A stretch of DNA of 64,000 nucleotides, from the NCBI GenBank assembly GCA_025201365.1, contig JAIXMF010000015.1:248001-312000 (forward strand), read 5' to 3'. The notes beneath the pieces are model-generated. The model was not told the DNA's origin, searched no databases, and worked only from the letters and a program-made list of their open reading frames with translations. Below are positions 46,934 to 60,215 of this stretch, one piece after another. The stretch is from Syncephalis plumigaleata (Eukaryota; Zoopagomycota; Zoopagomycetes; Zoopagales; Piptocephalidaceae). The position numbers and the translations under genes were made by a program. Every line of letters starts with the position of its first letter. Position 1 is the stretch's first letter.

Positions 46934-47199
46934 TGTGGCAACTACGTATAGAAGAGAAAATGGTGAAGAAAGTAGAAAAAGAAAGGTATGTATTTATTAG
47001 GGACAGTGTAATGTTATGATTATTTAATAACGCGTGTCCTTTATCCTGCGACAATAAACGCATCTAGTTACGATTACCTTGATACCTACTGTCGTCAAGA
47101 AATACACGCATGTTGCTTTAATGCCTTTCTTACATACGTATGGTGATTAACTAGATAATACGTAGCCACTTATTCTGTGTAAGTTAGTTCATTTTATTT

Positions 47200-49260
47200 G
47201 GTATGATTGTTAATATCATTACAGTTATTAGTAGTTGTATCTGCATCATCGCGGCAGCAATCTATTGTATTCTTGGCAATCTACTACAAGCAGCACCATC
47301 AATAGGATCATGTGGTGTTGTAATCGAATTGTTCCTGAAATGACAATGGTATGATCTATGCTGTCGTATTAGTTTACGTTTGAGCGATTTATCCTAAAGA
47401 ACATTATAACATCTGCAGTTATGGTATACCGATTAGTTTCTATATCGGTTATCTTTTCATATACTGCTATCGTATGTATGCTGCAAGTGTATCTCAATAA
47501 ATACTTTGTAAATTATGGATCGCTGATGTTTCATTGCAACTAGGCTTGAACATTGGCGTTGGTGTTGCTATTCTGCTTAGTATATCTAGTGTCACATTGA
47601 TCATAACTCAATTCGATTAGAGGTACTTTTAGTAATGAGCAATACACTCATGCGAATAGCAGTGCTTATTATCGCTATACTTTTATGTCACATACAGTGT
47701 AGTGAACTTACATTAGTTACCGATTATGGTGTAACCGTATTATTGACCATATTGTCATAGGTGCTCTCTCTGTTACAACATCGCCAATAACAAGACTATA
47801 CATGTCAAAGATATTTACATAACATATTCATGGCCATGCTACTACCATCAGTGTAATAGTTGCTAATGCATGGAGCGTACTGATTGCTACCACTTTATTT
47901 CCATTGCTAAGAGTACTTGACCTTATTCTCTTCTTCATTGTTACTCGTATTACCCGCATAGATGACGTATGGAAACAAGTAGAACTGCTCGAAATGAAAC
48001 AAAAAAGCTTCCAAGAGATTGATGACATGGTTACAAGATGAATCTATAAAGACAAGAAATCCACTAGTGATATTACTCGACGAGTACGCATGCATCTATT
48101 CTTTGTATTTACGATCCTGCAATAGCTAATATTCTTATTAGTATGTCTAGATTATCGTCATTCCTATGACTATATTCATTCTATCTGCTATGCCAATACA
48201 ACTGCCCATGCTATATTGCTCGAATACAAGCACGATGATGTGAATGTCATCATACCTGCCATACGCTAGCAAGTAATAGGAGAACAATGCACTGTATGCT
48301 GTCATATGATGTTAACAGGCTTGCATCTACACGATCAATGATTGGTCTTTTCGCAATTGCACCGTCCTGTATTCATCAGTAAAGAAAAAGTCGCAGCCTA
48401 TGCTTGCATCAAAGCCCATTTGTTCCTCTACTTGTCTCGTCTATTTCTTGCGTATCTTCTTGTATCGCTATCTACCTCTGTAGTATCACCAGTATGAACA
48501 ATACAGCAACTGCTGAGACGGGAATGAACACCACGTTTACTCATCTTCTTACTAAACAATATGCCAAAGAACTGCCCCATTTAGTGTCGGCTATAACCTA
48601 TCGTACACCTATGAGAAGGTTGCCGTAACCAGCGTAGATGGACATCGCCTTATGCTCAGCTATCATCACCGTAAACCGAATAGCAAGCATGCCGACGCAC
48701 CACGTACTTGTGAGATATCCATCCTACCAAATGGACAATCCAACACGAGTATCACTCAAATAGATCAGGCGCATGCTATCGCGCAATTAATGAAGAAGGT
48801 CAAACCAACTCCATCATCGGTAAGTGTTTATGTAGTAATAGATGGCATTCCATTTATTAGGCTAATGTGATGATTACAAAACATAACAAATAGAAGGCAC
48901 ATCGATTGTTTATCGAGTATTATCAGATGCCGCGTAAATCGTACTCGCTAGTATTCTACTACTTTGTGCGTATTTGATAACCATAAAGAATACGCCGCCC
49001 ACACATCGACCCAGACTATTCGAGCTTACCTATAATGTGTTGGCAGCACGTTTATTGCATGTGCCTACTATTTCACATTGATCGTGCACAGCGCAGAAGG
49101 ATTGATGGCATTGGCTATTTGCGATATCGACAATACAGCTGGTCCACCACATTCCTATGGACATTGCAAACACTAGGCATAGGATTTCCAGGCATGCAGC
49201 TTCTCTTGAAACCACGTCCTGCATCAAGCAATAGCAGCCATTAATCTAGCATGTGTAAAT
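47200..49260 (+). pseudogene. Unresolved coding remnants, membrane-protein-like
   Basis: Short forward frames with protein-like composition follow one another but in changing registers. From 47.2 to 48.4 kb they are hydrophobic: SSCICIIAAAIYCILGNLLQ, YRLVSISVIFSYTAIVCMLQ, NIGVGVAILLSISSVTLIIT, SNTLMRIAVLIIAILLCHIQ and ANAWSVLIATTLFPLLRVLD, ending in a charged VWKQVELLEMKQKSFQEIDD. From 48.4 kb there is a soluble, sequon-rich part (FSVGYNLSYTYEKVAVTSVD, HRLMLSYHHRKPNSKHADAP, CEISILPNGQSNTSITQIDQ) with a plausible donor at 48820 and acceptor at 48893. Breaks are denser than the one-base slips elsewhere, so decay is possible. It may equally be a real multi-spanning receptor or transporter gene plus a second gene. 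No family is recognised. Confidence 0.35.
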
Positions 49261-49927
49261 ATATTGTCATTCATGATATCATTACAGAAATGAATGCATT
49301 CTACTATCTCATAGTGTACTCGTATAATAACCGATTGTAATCTATTCATTCTCTTGATAAGCAAGATAACATTGATGCAACAGCTACAGAATAAGAGAAA
49401 CGATGCATGAAACTGATTAGCCTGGCAACTCATCCATTAAAGTTGTGCATCCTAATGAAAAAGACGACAACGATAAGGAGAGAGCCATATGATAGAGAGC
49501 AATAAATTAGTCACAGACAAATTTTGTTCCCGCATTTTGTGCAACCTTCTTTTATACAGAAACAACAACACAGCAATAACCGCCACTACAACGACTACTT
49601 TCTTTTATTGTCCTCAAAGTCAATCCCTTCTTACATGTCCGCTCTTTTCTTTACATATAAATTAAAGTAGACAAGCGTATAAAGGCGTGTCATAAGAATA
49701 TAACAACAACAATAATAACAACGACTGCATAAGCATATTCCTGTTTCCTATTTACTTATTCGTTTCTTGCACTCTTCTACAATAATCAAGTCATGAATCA
49801 TCTTCAGCATAACGATTACCGAGTACCTTGTCATTCCTTCCGTAGACCCGACTACCGTTGATATGCAGCAAAGCCATTACTCGACACGGGTATTGCGACA
49901 CCCGTCATACCAGCAACCGCTGATGAT
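49261..49927. other. Intergenic, no gene seen
   Basis: Upstream region of the nucleotide-sugar dehydratase gene. It contains A-rich (CAACAACAATAATAACAAC) simple sequence near 49703-49725 and CT-rich leader sequence. Confidence 0.4.
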
Positions 49928-51421
<1,494 letters not shown>

Positions 51422-51850
51422 ATACGTGCTAGTATTATTATTATATTCATATTTATATTCATACAATAAATGTTGTAAGCCGTTTATTCTAATTTTAGAC
51501 AATCAATCAACTAGTGATGTTCTTGTTATGATTTGTGTCCATACGGAAGATATCGGAAAGCGATTCACATTCATGAAAATGTACCAATCATCACGTTGCA
51601 AATTGCTATTCTCCGTTCTCTGCAAACAATCAATGCCGTCATAAATGTTCCGCCTGCGAACATACGCACCCCACACCCACACACACATATACCCGTTGCC
51701 ATTGACTCATTGGTCATCGACCCTGGGAGTGGCGCGCGCGCGCGTATTAAAGCCATCGCATGATGGCCTATTTTCTTGCTTTTTCTTCTTTACTCGTTTT
51801 CTACACTCGCTTTCTTAACTTGTAGAAGTTTCACTCTATTAAAATAAAAC
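51422..51850. other. Intergenic and promoter region of cytochrome c
   Basis: Contains a short (CA)n run near 51672-51688 and (GC)n near 51733-51743. A pyrimidine-rich leader (CTTGCTTTTTCTTCTTTACTC near 51774-51795) precedes the start codon. Confidence 0.45.
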
Positions 51851-52345
51851 ATGTCGTACGCTCCCGGTAAGCAATGAGATTACCTCATGACTATTGATCA
51901 TGAACTAACATGGTCACTATTACTATTACTACTACTATAGGTGACGCTAAGGTTGGTGCCGATCTCTTCGCTAAGCGCTGTCTCCAGTGCCACACCGTTG
52001 AGAAGGTGAGTATCTCGCGTGTGCACCTACCACCACCTACGCATACGCATATGCAATAAATAACAGCGACTAATACATGTATGTTTATTCATGATATAGG
52101 GTGGTGCCAACAAGGTTGGTCCAAACCTCCACGGTATCTTTGGACGCAAGAGCGGTATGGTTGAAGGTTTCAGCTACACCGAGGCCAACAAGAAGAAGGG
52201 AGTTATCTGGAGCGAGGAGACTCTATTCGACTACTTGCTCAACCCAAAGAAGTATATCCCTGGCACCAAGATGGCATTCGCCGGTTTCAAGAAGGCCAAG
52301 GACCGTAATGATGTTATCGCTTACTTGAAGGAGGCCACCGCCTAG
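51851..52345 (+). CDS. CYC1: Cytochrome c
   Basis: Mitochondrial intermembrane-space electron carrier between complexes III and IV. Three exons (51851-51866, 51941-52005, 52100-52345) give exactly 108 residues, the usual length. Haem attachment is CLQCH in [15 protein letters not shown]. The axial Met lies in [12 protein letters not shown], and [13 protein letters not shown] and [13 protein letters not shown] are typical. The first exon is only 16 nt (MSYAP plus one base). No frame slip. Stop TAG 52343-52345. Confidence 0.97.
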
Positions 52346-52887
52346 AGTAGTGGTTGCACACACTAGTATACGATTTACGCGTTCTAGTATAGTGGTAATA
52401 GCTCATGATATCATTATTGATGAACTATTACTATATTACTACACAAAACTACAACTGGAATGTTATGGATATCAGTGTCATACATTATCGATCACATAGT
52501 ATGGATAATCTATGACATTGCCTATCTCGAATTTCAAGTTGGATCACTCTCACATATAACCATTCTATGCTTAATAAAATATACTATTACTACGTCTCTA
52601 TATCTTTATATCTTTATAGCTAGTCATTGTTACTATTTGATATGATGCATATACCTTTATATTCCAGTGATTCATCTCTATACATGCTTATCATTTTTCT
52701 ATTTATGCATCGTAAAACAAGAATGATACAATCATCTCAGCAACACCCGATTTTAATAGTTTCAGGACTGCAAGAAGAACACAATCATCGCACATGTGAG
52801 AGAAAGGGAGAGAGAGAGAGCAAATAAGGGCCTAATTCTCTGCTAATAAATGGCAAAGTTACGATGCCAAATATATGCTAGCTTAGT
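52346..52887. other. Convergent 3' region between cytochrome c and eS7
   Basis: About 540 AT-rich bases holding the two 3' untranslated regions. AATAAA-like signals occur (AATAAAAT near 52573; revcomp TTATTT context near 52825-52850). A short (GA)n lies near 52802-52822. Confidence 0.4.
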
Positions 52888-53764
52888 TTACTCCAATTGT
52901 TGGACGGGGAATTCGAACTTGACGTCCTTGCCGGTAAGCTTCTTGTATACGACGGAGAAAGTGTCCAATTTGTATTCAAGAGCAGTGGCATCCTTCTTGT
53001 CAAGGAAGCTACACAAGGAAATAAAAGACATGTTAGATTAGTATGCACCATCACATTCATCATTGCATCACTACTACTGCTACTACTTACACCTTGATCA
53101 ATCGGCTGCCGTCGACCTTGACGCGAGTGCGACGACCCACGATCTCGGTTGGATAGACGAGATCCTCGAGGATCTTATCGTGTACGGCGGTGAGCGTGCG
53201 GCTACGTGGACGCTTCTGTTGCACACGAGCAGTGCGGGTGGGCTTAGCCAAAATGCGACGCTGGGCCACGAACACGATGTGACGATCGGAGAACTTCTTC
53301 TCTAGTTCGCGGGTCAAACGCTGTTGGACCTTGTTGAATTGCTTCAATTGTGGTACTGGAACGAAGACGACAACAGCCTTCTTGCCATGACCGAGATCGA
53401 CCTATACACACGCACGCACAATAAATACAATAGCGTAGCATAATTATACATTACGTAGTAATATCGCGTATTGATTAGTATAATGTAATGTGTATTTACA
53501 AGTATTTAGCACCAAGCATATATTGAAATTATTCGTAAATCATTACAAATAGTAATATGATTGTTTGATATTTCCATTATACTTGTAGCTAATTGACAAT
53601 GTATTACTTACCTCTTTGGCAGATGAGATGCGTAGAGGACGGATATCCTTCTTGAGCTCGGCAACATTGTTTTCCAAGTCAATGAAGGCCTGAGCGACCT
53701 GCAATTCGACTTCAGTGGCTGGGGCAGCGCCCGTAGGTTTGATAATCTTGTTGGCAGCGGACAT
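52888..53764 (-). CDS. RPS7: Small ribosomal subunit protein eS7
   Basis: 40S ribosomal protein needed for 18S rRNA processing. Coding exons 53612-53764, 53091-53401 and the last exon ending at TAA 52888-52890. The start [20 protein letters not shown] is followed by [80 protein letters not shown] and [14 protein letters not shown], all diagnostic. About 195 residues, normal. No frame slip. A donor-like GTAAG near 54345 and an acceptor-like TAG near 53789 on this strand suggest a 5' UTR intron of about 550 nt, far longer than other introns here. Confidence 0.95.
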
Positions 53765-54057
53765 GTTGTCACTAGCTACGTCGCGCCTATTAATAATGAT
53801 AATAATATTCGTTAGTCAAATGATATTTGTATTATGACTATTACGCGTAGAATAAACCAGCACTCTGTCACTCTCTCTACTCGTTATATTATATACAGTC
53901 AATATAGATATTGTAAGTGTTGTCTAGCATGTAGCATACTCTATAGCTATTCATTACTGGTATAATACTACTATTATAACGCGATTCAATACTCTCCCCA
54001 CGCATACGTATGTATTAGCAGCAACAGTAGTATTAGTTATCATATCATATACATTAG

Positions 54058-54096
54058 CATCCATCCATCCATCCATTATATATATATATATATATG
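54058..54096 (+). repeat. (CATC)n followed by (TA)n microsatellite
   Basis: Four to five CATC units run straight into an about 20-nt alternating TA tract. Confidence 0.8.
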
Positions 54097-54204
54097 AATG
54101 TTGCCGTTTCAATATCCATGCTATCTAATCGTTATCAAGTAAAGCAACAACGATGCTAATTCCTATATACTAATCTATAATTGACTATATCCATCGCTGT
54201 ACTT

Positions 54205-54274
54205 CCATCATCCATCCATCCATCCATCCATCTATTCATCCATCTAGCATGTATCCATCTATGCATCTATCTAG
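54205..54274 (+). repeat. Imperfect (CATC)n microsatellite
   Basis: Tandem CATC units, degrading to CATCTATC-type sequence, in the same putative eS7 leader intron as the tract at 54058. Confidence 0.75.
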
Positions 54275-54971
54275 TGATGGGCTACATTGTTGTACCATCT
54301 GCTAATCGTAGAACCGTGTCTATCTACTGATATTGCTACTACTTACGTTCGTACACCGTGTGGATGTTAAATAGTCCACCACTTTCGGCTTTTGGAAGAG
54401 GAGGGAATCATCAGGCGGAGCGCTTGCTGATGAGCCAGTTTTGGGTGGCATCCAGCCACACTCACCACACACATCACACATATTACACTCATTCATCCCA
54501 CACTCAATCACTCACTCGCTCGTTCACTTTCCATTATTCTTACGTACTTGCAACGAGCACTTGTAATATAGATAATAGTATAATACGAGTATTTATTGGT
54601 ACATATTCATAGCAGTAGTAATGATATTCAGCAGATAATATAGTTTAGTATCTATAGTCTAAAGCAATGCTATATTACAATTTATTCTGTGTAGTAAACG
54701 TAGTCACAGGAATGTAGAATGATATCGAATTACGTATATGCTACCATTATATTACAATAGATATCGTAAAAATAGACATGTTAAGCATTATTCAGCCATT
54801 CAATAACATGGTCATTGTGTTGTCATTGCTTACCATGCCACATTCGTGTTACCTATAAACAATAGACACGTTTCCTTATCAACCGGACAAGTTGGCTATG
54901 TACAAGTTCGACGAGGTTGTGTTGTCATTCGTTGCAATTCCTTTTTATTATTTACCCTACGCATTACTAAA

Positions 54972-55654
54972 ATGACCGAACTACCCGACTATTATCAAGT
55001 ACTTGGTGTACCACCTACGGCAGATGCCGAGACTATTCGTCGTGCCTACCAGAAGAAAGCACTCGAATGCCATCCCGATCGTAATAATCAGTCGCGAGCT
55101 TCTACCGTTCGCTTTCAACAGTTGGCCGACGCTTACTACGTATTAGGTGACGAGGAACGTCGACGAGCCTATGACAGTGCCACGCGCAATCACCGACCGT
55201 ATACGTCGTCGAGTCAGCATGCCAATGCCTCGAACGTATTCGACGATGCCTTCGAGGATTTGCTTCGACCGGAGGTAGTCGATCCCGGTTGGTTCTGGTG
55301 GCTTATCGGTGGCATTGGTGGACTACTCATTGGATTCATTATTGCCAATATCTTTGGTGCTATCATGGTAAGTAATGCTTGATCGCATGAACGAAAGCAA
55401 ATGCAACGAGAGAATAACTGATCATACTTGTATACGTGTATGTTCATGAATATAGGGCGCCTATTTTGGCAGTAGACTAGGTAAAATTAGAGACAATAAG
55501 GGTAAGTGATGTCAATGATGATAATGACGAGTCGATCATGCTCTAACATGTCATAACTATGTCAGGTGTACCAGTAGCCCAAGTGTTTAATCGAATGACG
55601 CATGAGCAAAAGTTCCGTATACTTCAACGACTTGCTGCTCGTTTGATATCTTAA
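54972..55654 (+). CDS. J-domain protein with glycine-zipper membrane tail, copy 1
   Basis: Hsp70 cochaperone with an N-terminal J domain: PDYYQVLGVPPTADAETIRR, catalytic HPD in ECHPDRNNQ, and FQQLADAYYVLGDEERRRAY. Then FDDAFEDLLRPEVVDPGWFW and a hydrophobic glycine-rich tail (GGIGGLLIGFIIANIFGAIM, GAYFGSRLGKIRDNKG, VPVAQVFNRM). This architecture, with the LLRPEV motif and GSRLGKIRDNKG, matches a conserved group of fungal DnaJ proteins. Three exons: 54972-55367, 55456-55501 (46 nt) and 55566-55654. Total about 177 residues. The start is the first ATG directly before the J domain; the frame is open upstream without an ATG. It heads a tandem cluster of three related genes. The compartment is not determined; the tail suggests a membrane. 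Confidence 0.88.
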
Positions 55655-56084
55655 TACGAGTCATGTGAGACAATACTCGTTGTACATGGTAATGAACATG
55701 TTAGCACAACAAAAGCTGAATAGTCATTAGAATCATTGGTATATCTTGATATATACATACATTATTGTTCCGTGCTTTAATACAGTATCTATATCACTCC
55801 TACTGAATACATACGTATTGCCTCAAGTGTTGTGTCCATGTTATCAGATTCATCATACACAATTAGCCACTGAAGCTATCAAGATGTAAAATTGAACAAC
55901 TCCGATATGGACAATGTGATAGATTTATTCCTGATGGTGTCACTGACACATTGTGCTTGGACCCTATTTCCATAGTCTTCAACGCTCTTCCTACTACTCA
56001 ATCAAGCTCTTTCTATTATTGCTGTTTGCTATTATTACTACACCAAGCATACTGTTTTCTCATCTTGCTATTCTAGTGTTTACA
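55655..56084. other. Spacer within the J-domain cluster
   Basis: Three-prime end of copy 1 and promoter of the small gene. The frame of the small gene stays open upstream to about 55953 but contains no ATG before 56085. Confidence 0.4.
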
Positions 56085-56471
56085 ATGTCTGTCAATCCCG
56101 TTTTCAGTGCTATGGGCTGTGCTGCCGGTGCAACTATCGGTTACATTACTGGCTCGCAGAAAGGAGCCGTTATAGTAAGTGGAAATACTAGTACAATTGA
56201 ACCTTTATTGTTTTGTTTAAGTAACATATAATACATAGGGTGCCGCAGCAGGTACTGCTATGGGTCTTACACGTACTGCTACCAGTAAGTAATTCAATGA
56301 TATGAATACAGTGCAAATAGTTGACTATTGACTCATTGCTCTCCAGTGGTCTTGCCCATTGCTTCTATGCCGAGTGTTGCAGTAGCCACTATTGCCACCA
56401 CAGTGATTATTACTGCCGTGCAACATTACCGTGATAGGAAGGCGAGACAAAAGAAGAACAAGGAGGCATGA
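56085..56471 (+). CDS. Small glycine-zipper membrane protein, apparent J-less relative of its neighbours
   Basis: Three exons: 56085-56174, 56239-56284 (46 nt) and 56347-56471, about 86 residues. The sequence MSVNPVFSAMGCAAGATIGY is followed by ITGSQKGAVI, then GAAAGTAMGLTRTAT, then VLPIASMPSVAVATIATTVI, and a basic tail (HYRDRKARQKKNKEA). It has two glycine-zipper hydrophobic segments. The middle exon has the same length and same intron phases as the 46-nt exons of both flanking J-domain genes and encodes the same G-x3-G-x3-G register. This suggests descent from the tail of a J-domain gene, or shared ancestry. No J domain is present. Romo1/Mgr2-type proteins were considered, but their diagnostic residues are not seen. 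Confidence 0.65.
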
Positions 56472-56864
56472 TAATAGAAGAAGTAGAAGAAGCAGAAGAA
56501 AGAAAAGAAGAACCGATAATGGAGCAACCAGTAGCATAATGTATACATGTATATCCCTTAAGCAATTATCGCTACGTTATAATCAGTCATTACCTCATTT
56601 TTAGCAAATAAAAGTGAACAAGTACATATGCGATATAGTCTTCGTTGTAGTATATGAACAATAGAGTACGAAATGTCTCATGAATGGTTTTGGTGTACAC
56701 ACATGCTTGTCCTCCTTTGCTCTTGTCCCATTACCACCACTTTCCTCTATATTCGCAAGTCTTGGCATTGTATATTCCTTCTTTATATTCTTTTTTCTTA
56801 CCGTTGTATTATTATTTATTGCTAACACAGATACTGCTACTGCTTTGTATAGCTATTCTTCACT

Positions 56865-57619
56865 ATGGCATCCTCGTCACCTATGTTGAACCTTATACCT
56901 TTCCCGATTACTACAACATACTTGATGTGGCAGAGGAAGCAAATCAACAAGATATTCAGCTTGCCTACCAACGTCAAGCTATTCTCTATCATCCTGATAA
57001 CCGTAACTCTACCAATACGATAAGTGAAGAGGAACGAGCACTGCGATTCCAACAACTAGCCGACGCTTTCTACATTCTAAAGGACGATGACCGACGTCGT
57101 GCCTATGACATAGCTCGACAACGCGGGAACATCCAGAGCGATGGCGTAACGCTCATGCTGATCCAGAACAAGTGTTCGGCGATGCCTACGATGAGTTGAT
57201 GCGTCCGGCCGTCGAGAATCCGGGATATCTCTGGCGTATTGTGGGTGGTGGTCGGAGCAGCTCTAGGATTTATCGTGGCTAATATACCAGGAGTGATTAT
57301 GGTAAGCAATAATTGCTAATCGGTACTACTGATTGAGATATAAATTGATTGTATTTATTCATACTAATGATGCTAATGATACATGTAGGGCACATTCATC
57401 GGATCAAGATTAGGCAAAGTACGTGATATGAAAAGTAAGTATGCTACCCTTGTACTATTTACATATATATATACGTAGATATACTAATCTGCATTATTTA
57501 CAGAAAAGTCAGTGTATACGGTATTTAAGGAACTCGAGGAACATCATCGACAAGCCATTATTGACAGTATACTGAATAGTATTCAGTTAAAGATAAAGTC
57601 AAAGGGTCTATTTCGTTAG
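56865..57619 (+). CDS. J-domain protein with glycine-zipper membrane tail, copy 2
   Basis: Tandem paralogue of the gene at 54972. The J domain reads PDYYNILDVAEEANQQDIQL, HPD in LYHPDNRNS, and RFQQLADAFYILKDDDRRRA. Then FGDAYDELMRPAVENPGYLW, a Gly-rich tail (AALGFIVANIPGVIM), the 46-nt exon 57389-57434 (GTFIGSRLGKVRDMK) and SVYTVFKELEEHHRQAIIDS. The likely start is ATG 56865 (MASSSPMLNLIPFPDYY), which needs one T added to TTT near 56898; without it the J frame has no good ATG. Further slips lie near 57144 and 57250. Copies 1 and 2 differ widely outside the motifs, so the duplication is old. Stop TAG 57617-57619. Confidence 0.82.
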
Positions 57620-57903
57620 TATTCTATTTGCTGCTAACTGTGATCTAGTGCTATCACAGCATGCTAGTTGTTTTAATTGTTATCTTAATAAACTATGTTA
57701 ATATCGTATAATAGAACGATGATGATGATGTAGTAAAATGAGAGAGCAATGAGTGAATAATTCCAATATGGCAACAGACGTCATCTTTCCTCAGTTTCTA
57801 TAGTGCACTCGTTGTATGCATTCATTCCGTTCTTTTCCCTACACCTCACACCTTTATTTGTTACCGAGTACGCTTAAACAAGTGAATTACTACTGACAAA
57901 AGT

Positions 57904-60215
57904 ATGGATTTGGTCAAGGTAGTGCAGACGTACATCGACAAGATGATGGAGCAGACGTCGGGTATGAAAATATTCCTGCTAGATGCCGATACTGTAAGTG
58001 AGCCTACCGCATAGACTACAGTTTGGTATTGACACTATCTTTCTCTCTAGACTCCTATCGTGTCAGTTGTAACAACGCAGTCGACATTACTCGAGAAGGA
58101 GGCCTACTTGGTGGATAAGATAGATAATCGACAACGCGACAAGATGAAGCATCTCAAGTGTATCTGCTTTGTTCGACCAACACCCGACTCTATACAAGCA
58201 CTCGTGGACGAGTTACGCGATCCACGCTACGGCGACTATTATCTATGTAAGTAGCATGAAATGCAGCTACATATTTATATACAACTAATACCATCAATAA
58301 TCGTTGCTTAGTCTTTACCAATGTGATTAAGAAATCAATGCTTGAACGGTTAGCCGAGGTAGATCAGCATGAAGTAGTACGGGAGGTGCAGGTTAGTTTA
58401 TACACTTGATAGTGGCTATCATGTATAGTGCTGAATTGTAATAGAACAATAACCATAATGATGGCTAGGAATACTTTGCAGACTACGTGGCAATTAATCA
58501 AGATCTATTCTCATTCAATATGATATCAGCACGATTACCTATTTACGGCGAATCTGTTCATGAATGGGACAGTCGTGCCTTGCAACGTACCACCGAGGGA
58601 TTGATGAGTGTATTCCTATCGCTTAAGCAGCGTCCACTCATTCGATATGAGCGTATGAGTGGCATGGCAAGGAAACTGGGCGAGGAACTTAACTATGCCA
58701 TTCATCAAGAGCACCAGTTGTTTGATTTGCCACCCGTTGACACGCCACCCTTACTTCTCATCCTGGATCGTCGTAATGATCCCGTCACACCATTGCTATT
58801 ACAATGGACCTACCAAGCAATGGTGCATGAACTGCTAGGCATCAATAATGGACGAGTCGACATGTCAAATGTGCCTGATATTTCTCCCGATTTAAAGGTA
58901 AACTGACTGTAATAATACGATAACGCTAGTGCAAGTAGGACAACTCACCTACCATTTTATGTAGGAAATCGTCCTATCTGTAGAGTCGGATCCATTCTTC
59001 CGCAAATCAATGTACATGAATTGGGGTGATCTAGGAGCACAGATTAAGGAGTATGCGGACGAGTATCAACGTCAACATAAATCGAATATGAAGATAGAGT
59101 CAGTGCAGGATATGAAACGATTTGTCGAGGAGTATCCCGAGTTTAGGAGACTATCGGGCAATGTAAGCAAGCATGTAACACTAGTCGGTGAATTATATCG
59201 TCTGCAAACTCGATGCAAATTGCTTGAAGTGAGCGAACTCGAACAGAATTTGGCGTGTCACGAGTCGCATGCATCGGATCTACGGGTACGTTGAATGAAC
59301 GAAGAATGAACATCATTATAATGGCTGTTAAACTACGTAATATACTAGGCACTTGAAAGTATGATTACCGATCCAAAGATTAGAGATGAAAACAAGTTAC
59401 GCTTAGTGATTCTGTATGCATTACGATACGAGAAGTCCAGTAATAATGCAACTAGACATCTCGTTGAAATGCTCATACAACAAGGATTAAGTGATCGTAA
59501 AGTAGATGTGAGTATCATTAGTGATCATACGTGCATTGCCATTTACCTTATTTATATTCACGCAGTTAATCGACGCGATATTGGCATCAACCGGTGCTGA
59601 TCAACGACAAGGTGATCTATTCCAGAATCAGGATATTTTCGCACGTAGTCGTAATGTATTCAAAGGGTTAAAGGTATGCATTTATTATCACCGAATACTA
59701 CAACGCGAATACAAGTAGATAACCATTCAGTGCAGGGTGTAGAGAATGTGTTCACCAAGCATGAACCATTACTAGCACAGACATTGGACCAGTTGTTCAA
59801 GGGTAAATTAAAGGATGCGGACTATCCATTCGTACAAGGCGTCAATCGTGATCGGTAAGCTGACGAATAGAGCATATCAAATAGCTAGTTAACTAAGCAT
59901 AAACGAATACATCATGTGTATAGACCGCATAATCTGATTATATTCTACGTGGGAGGTACTACATTTGCAGAGGCACGACTAGTAGCCCATCTCAATGCTA
60001 GTACACCTGGTGTTCGTATCGTACTCGGTGGTACCAATGTCGTTAATAGTGCCAGGTAAGCAGCATCAATGTTAATAACAGTATGCACATCTATGCTAAC
60101 GCATCACTCTACTAGTTTTCTTGATCAAATACAAGAAATCGCAGGTCGATCTACCTCTATCTCGCCATTGACACGTCGACTTTCTGGACATGGTAAACGT
60201 ACGGGTACACTTTAA
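57904..60215 (+). CDS. VPS45: Vps45 (Sec1/Munc18 family)
   Basis: SM protein controlling SNARE assembly at the trans-Golgi network and endosomes through the Tlg2/Stx16 syntaxin. Starts MDLVKVVQTYIDKMMEQTSG, then the Vps45 opening KIFLLDADT and VSVVTTQSTLLEKEAYLVDK. MKHLKCICFVRPTPDSIQAL, PPLLLILDRRNDPVTPLLLQ with WTYQAMVHELLGI after it, and HVTLVGELYRLQTRCKLLEV are characteristic. Late motifs are KLRLVILYALRYEK, PHNLIIFYVGGTTFAEARLV and RIVLGGTNVVNSASFLDQI. About nine short GT-AG introns. No frame slip was noticed, and the length is typical for the family (about 560 residues). Stop TAA 60213-60215. It is a partner in the pathway of the syntaxin-6-like SNARE at 38.4 kb. Confidence 0.94.

Larger units (their letters stand above)
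53765..54971. other. 5' leader intron of eS7 and divergent promoter
   Basis: About 1.2 kb. On the minus strand it probably holds a long 5' UTR intron and first exon of eS7 (about 53.79-54.35 kb and beyond). On the plus strand it is the promoter of the J-domain gene. No coding frame is supported. Confidence 0.4.

Noticed and set aside
53789-54345. Box C/D snoRNA in the eS7 leader intron
   Set aside because: I found no convincing TGATGA and CTGA pair at suitable spacing on the transcribed strand.
56085-56471. Romo1/Mgr2 identity for the small glycine-zipper protein
   Set aside because: The glycine pattern is similar but the family's conserved cysteine and C-terminal motifs are not visible; the intron match to the neighbours explains it better.
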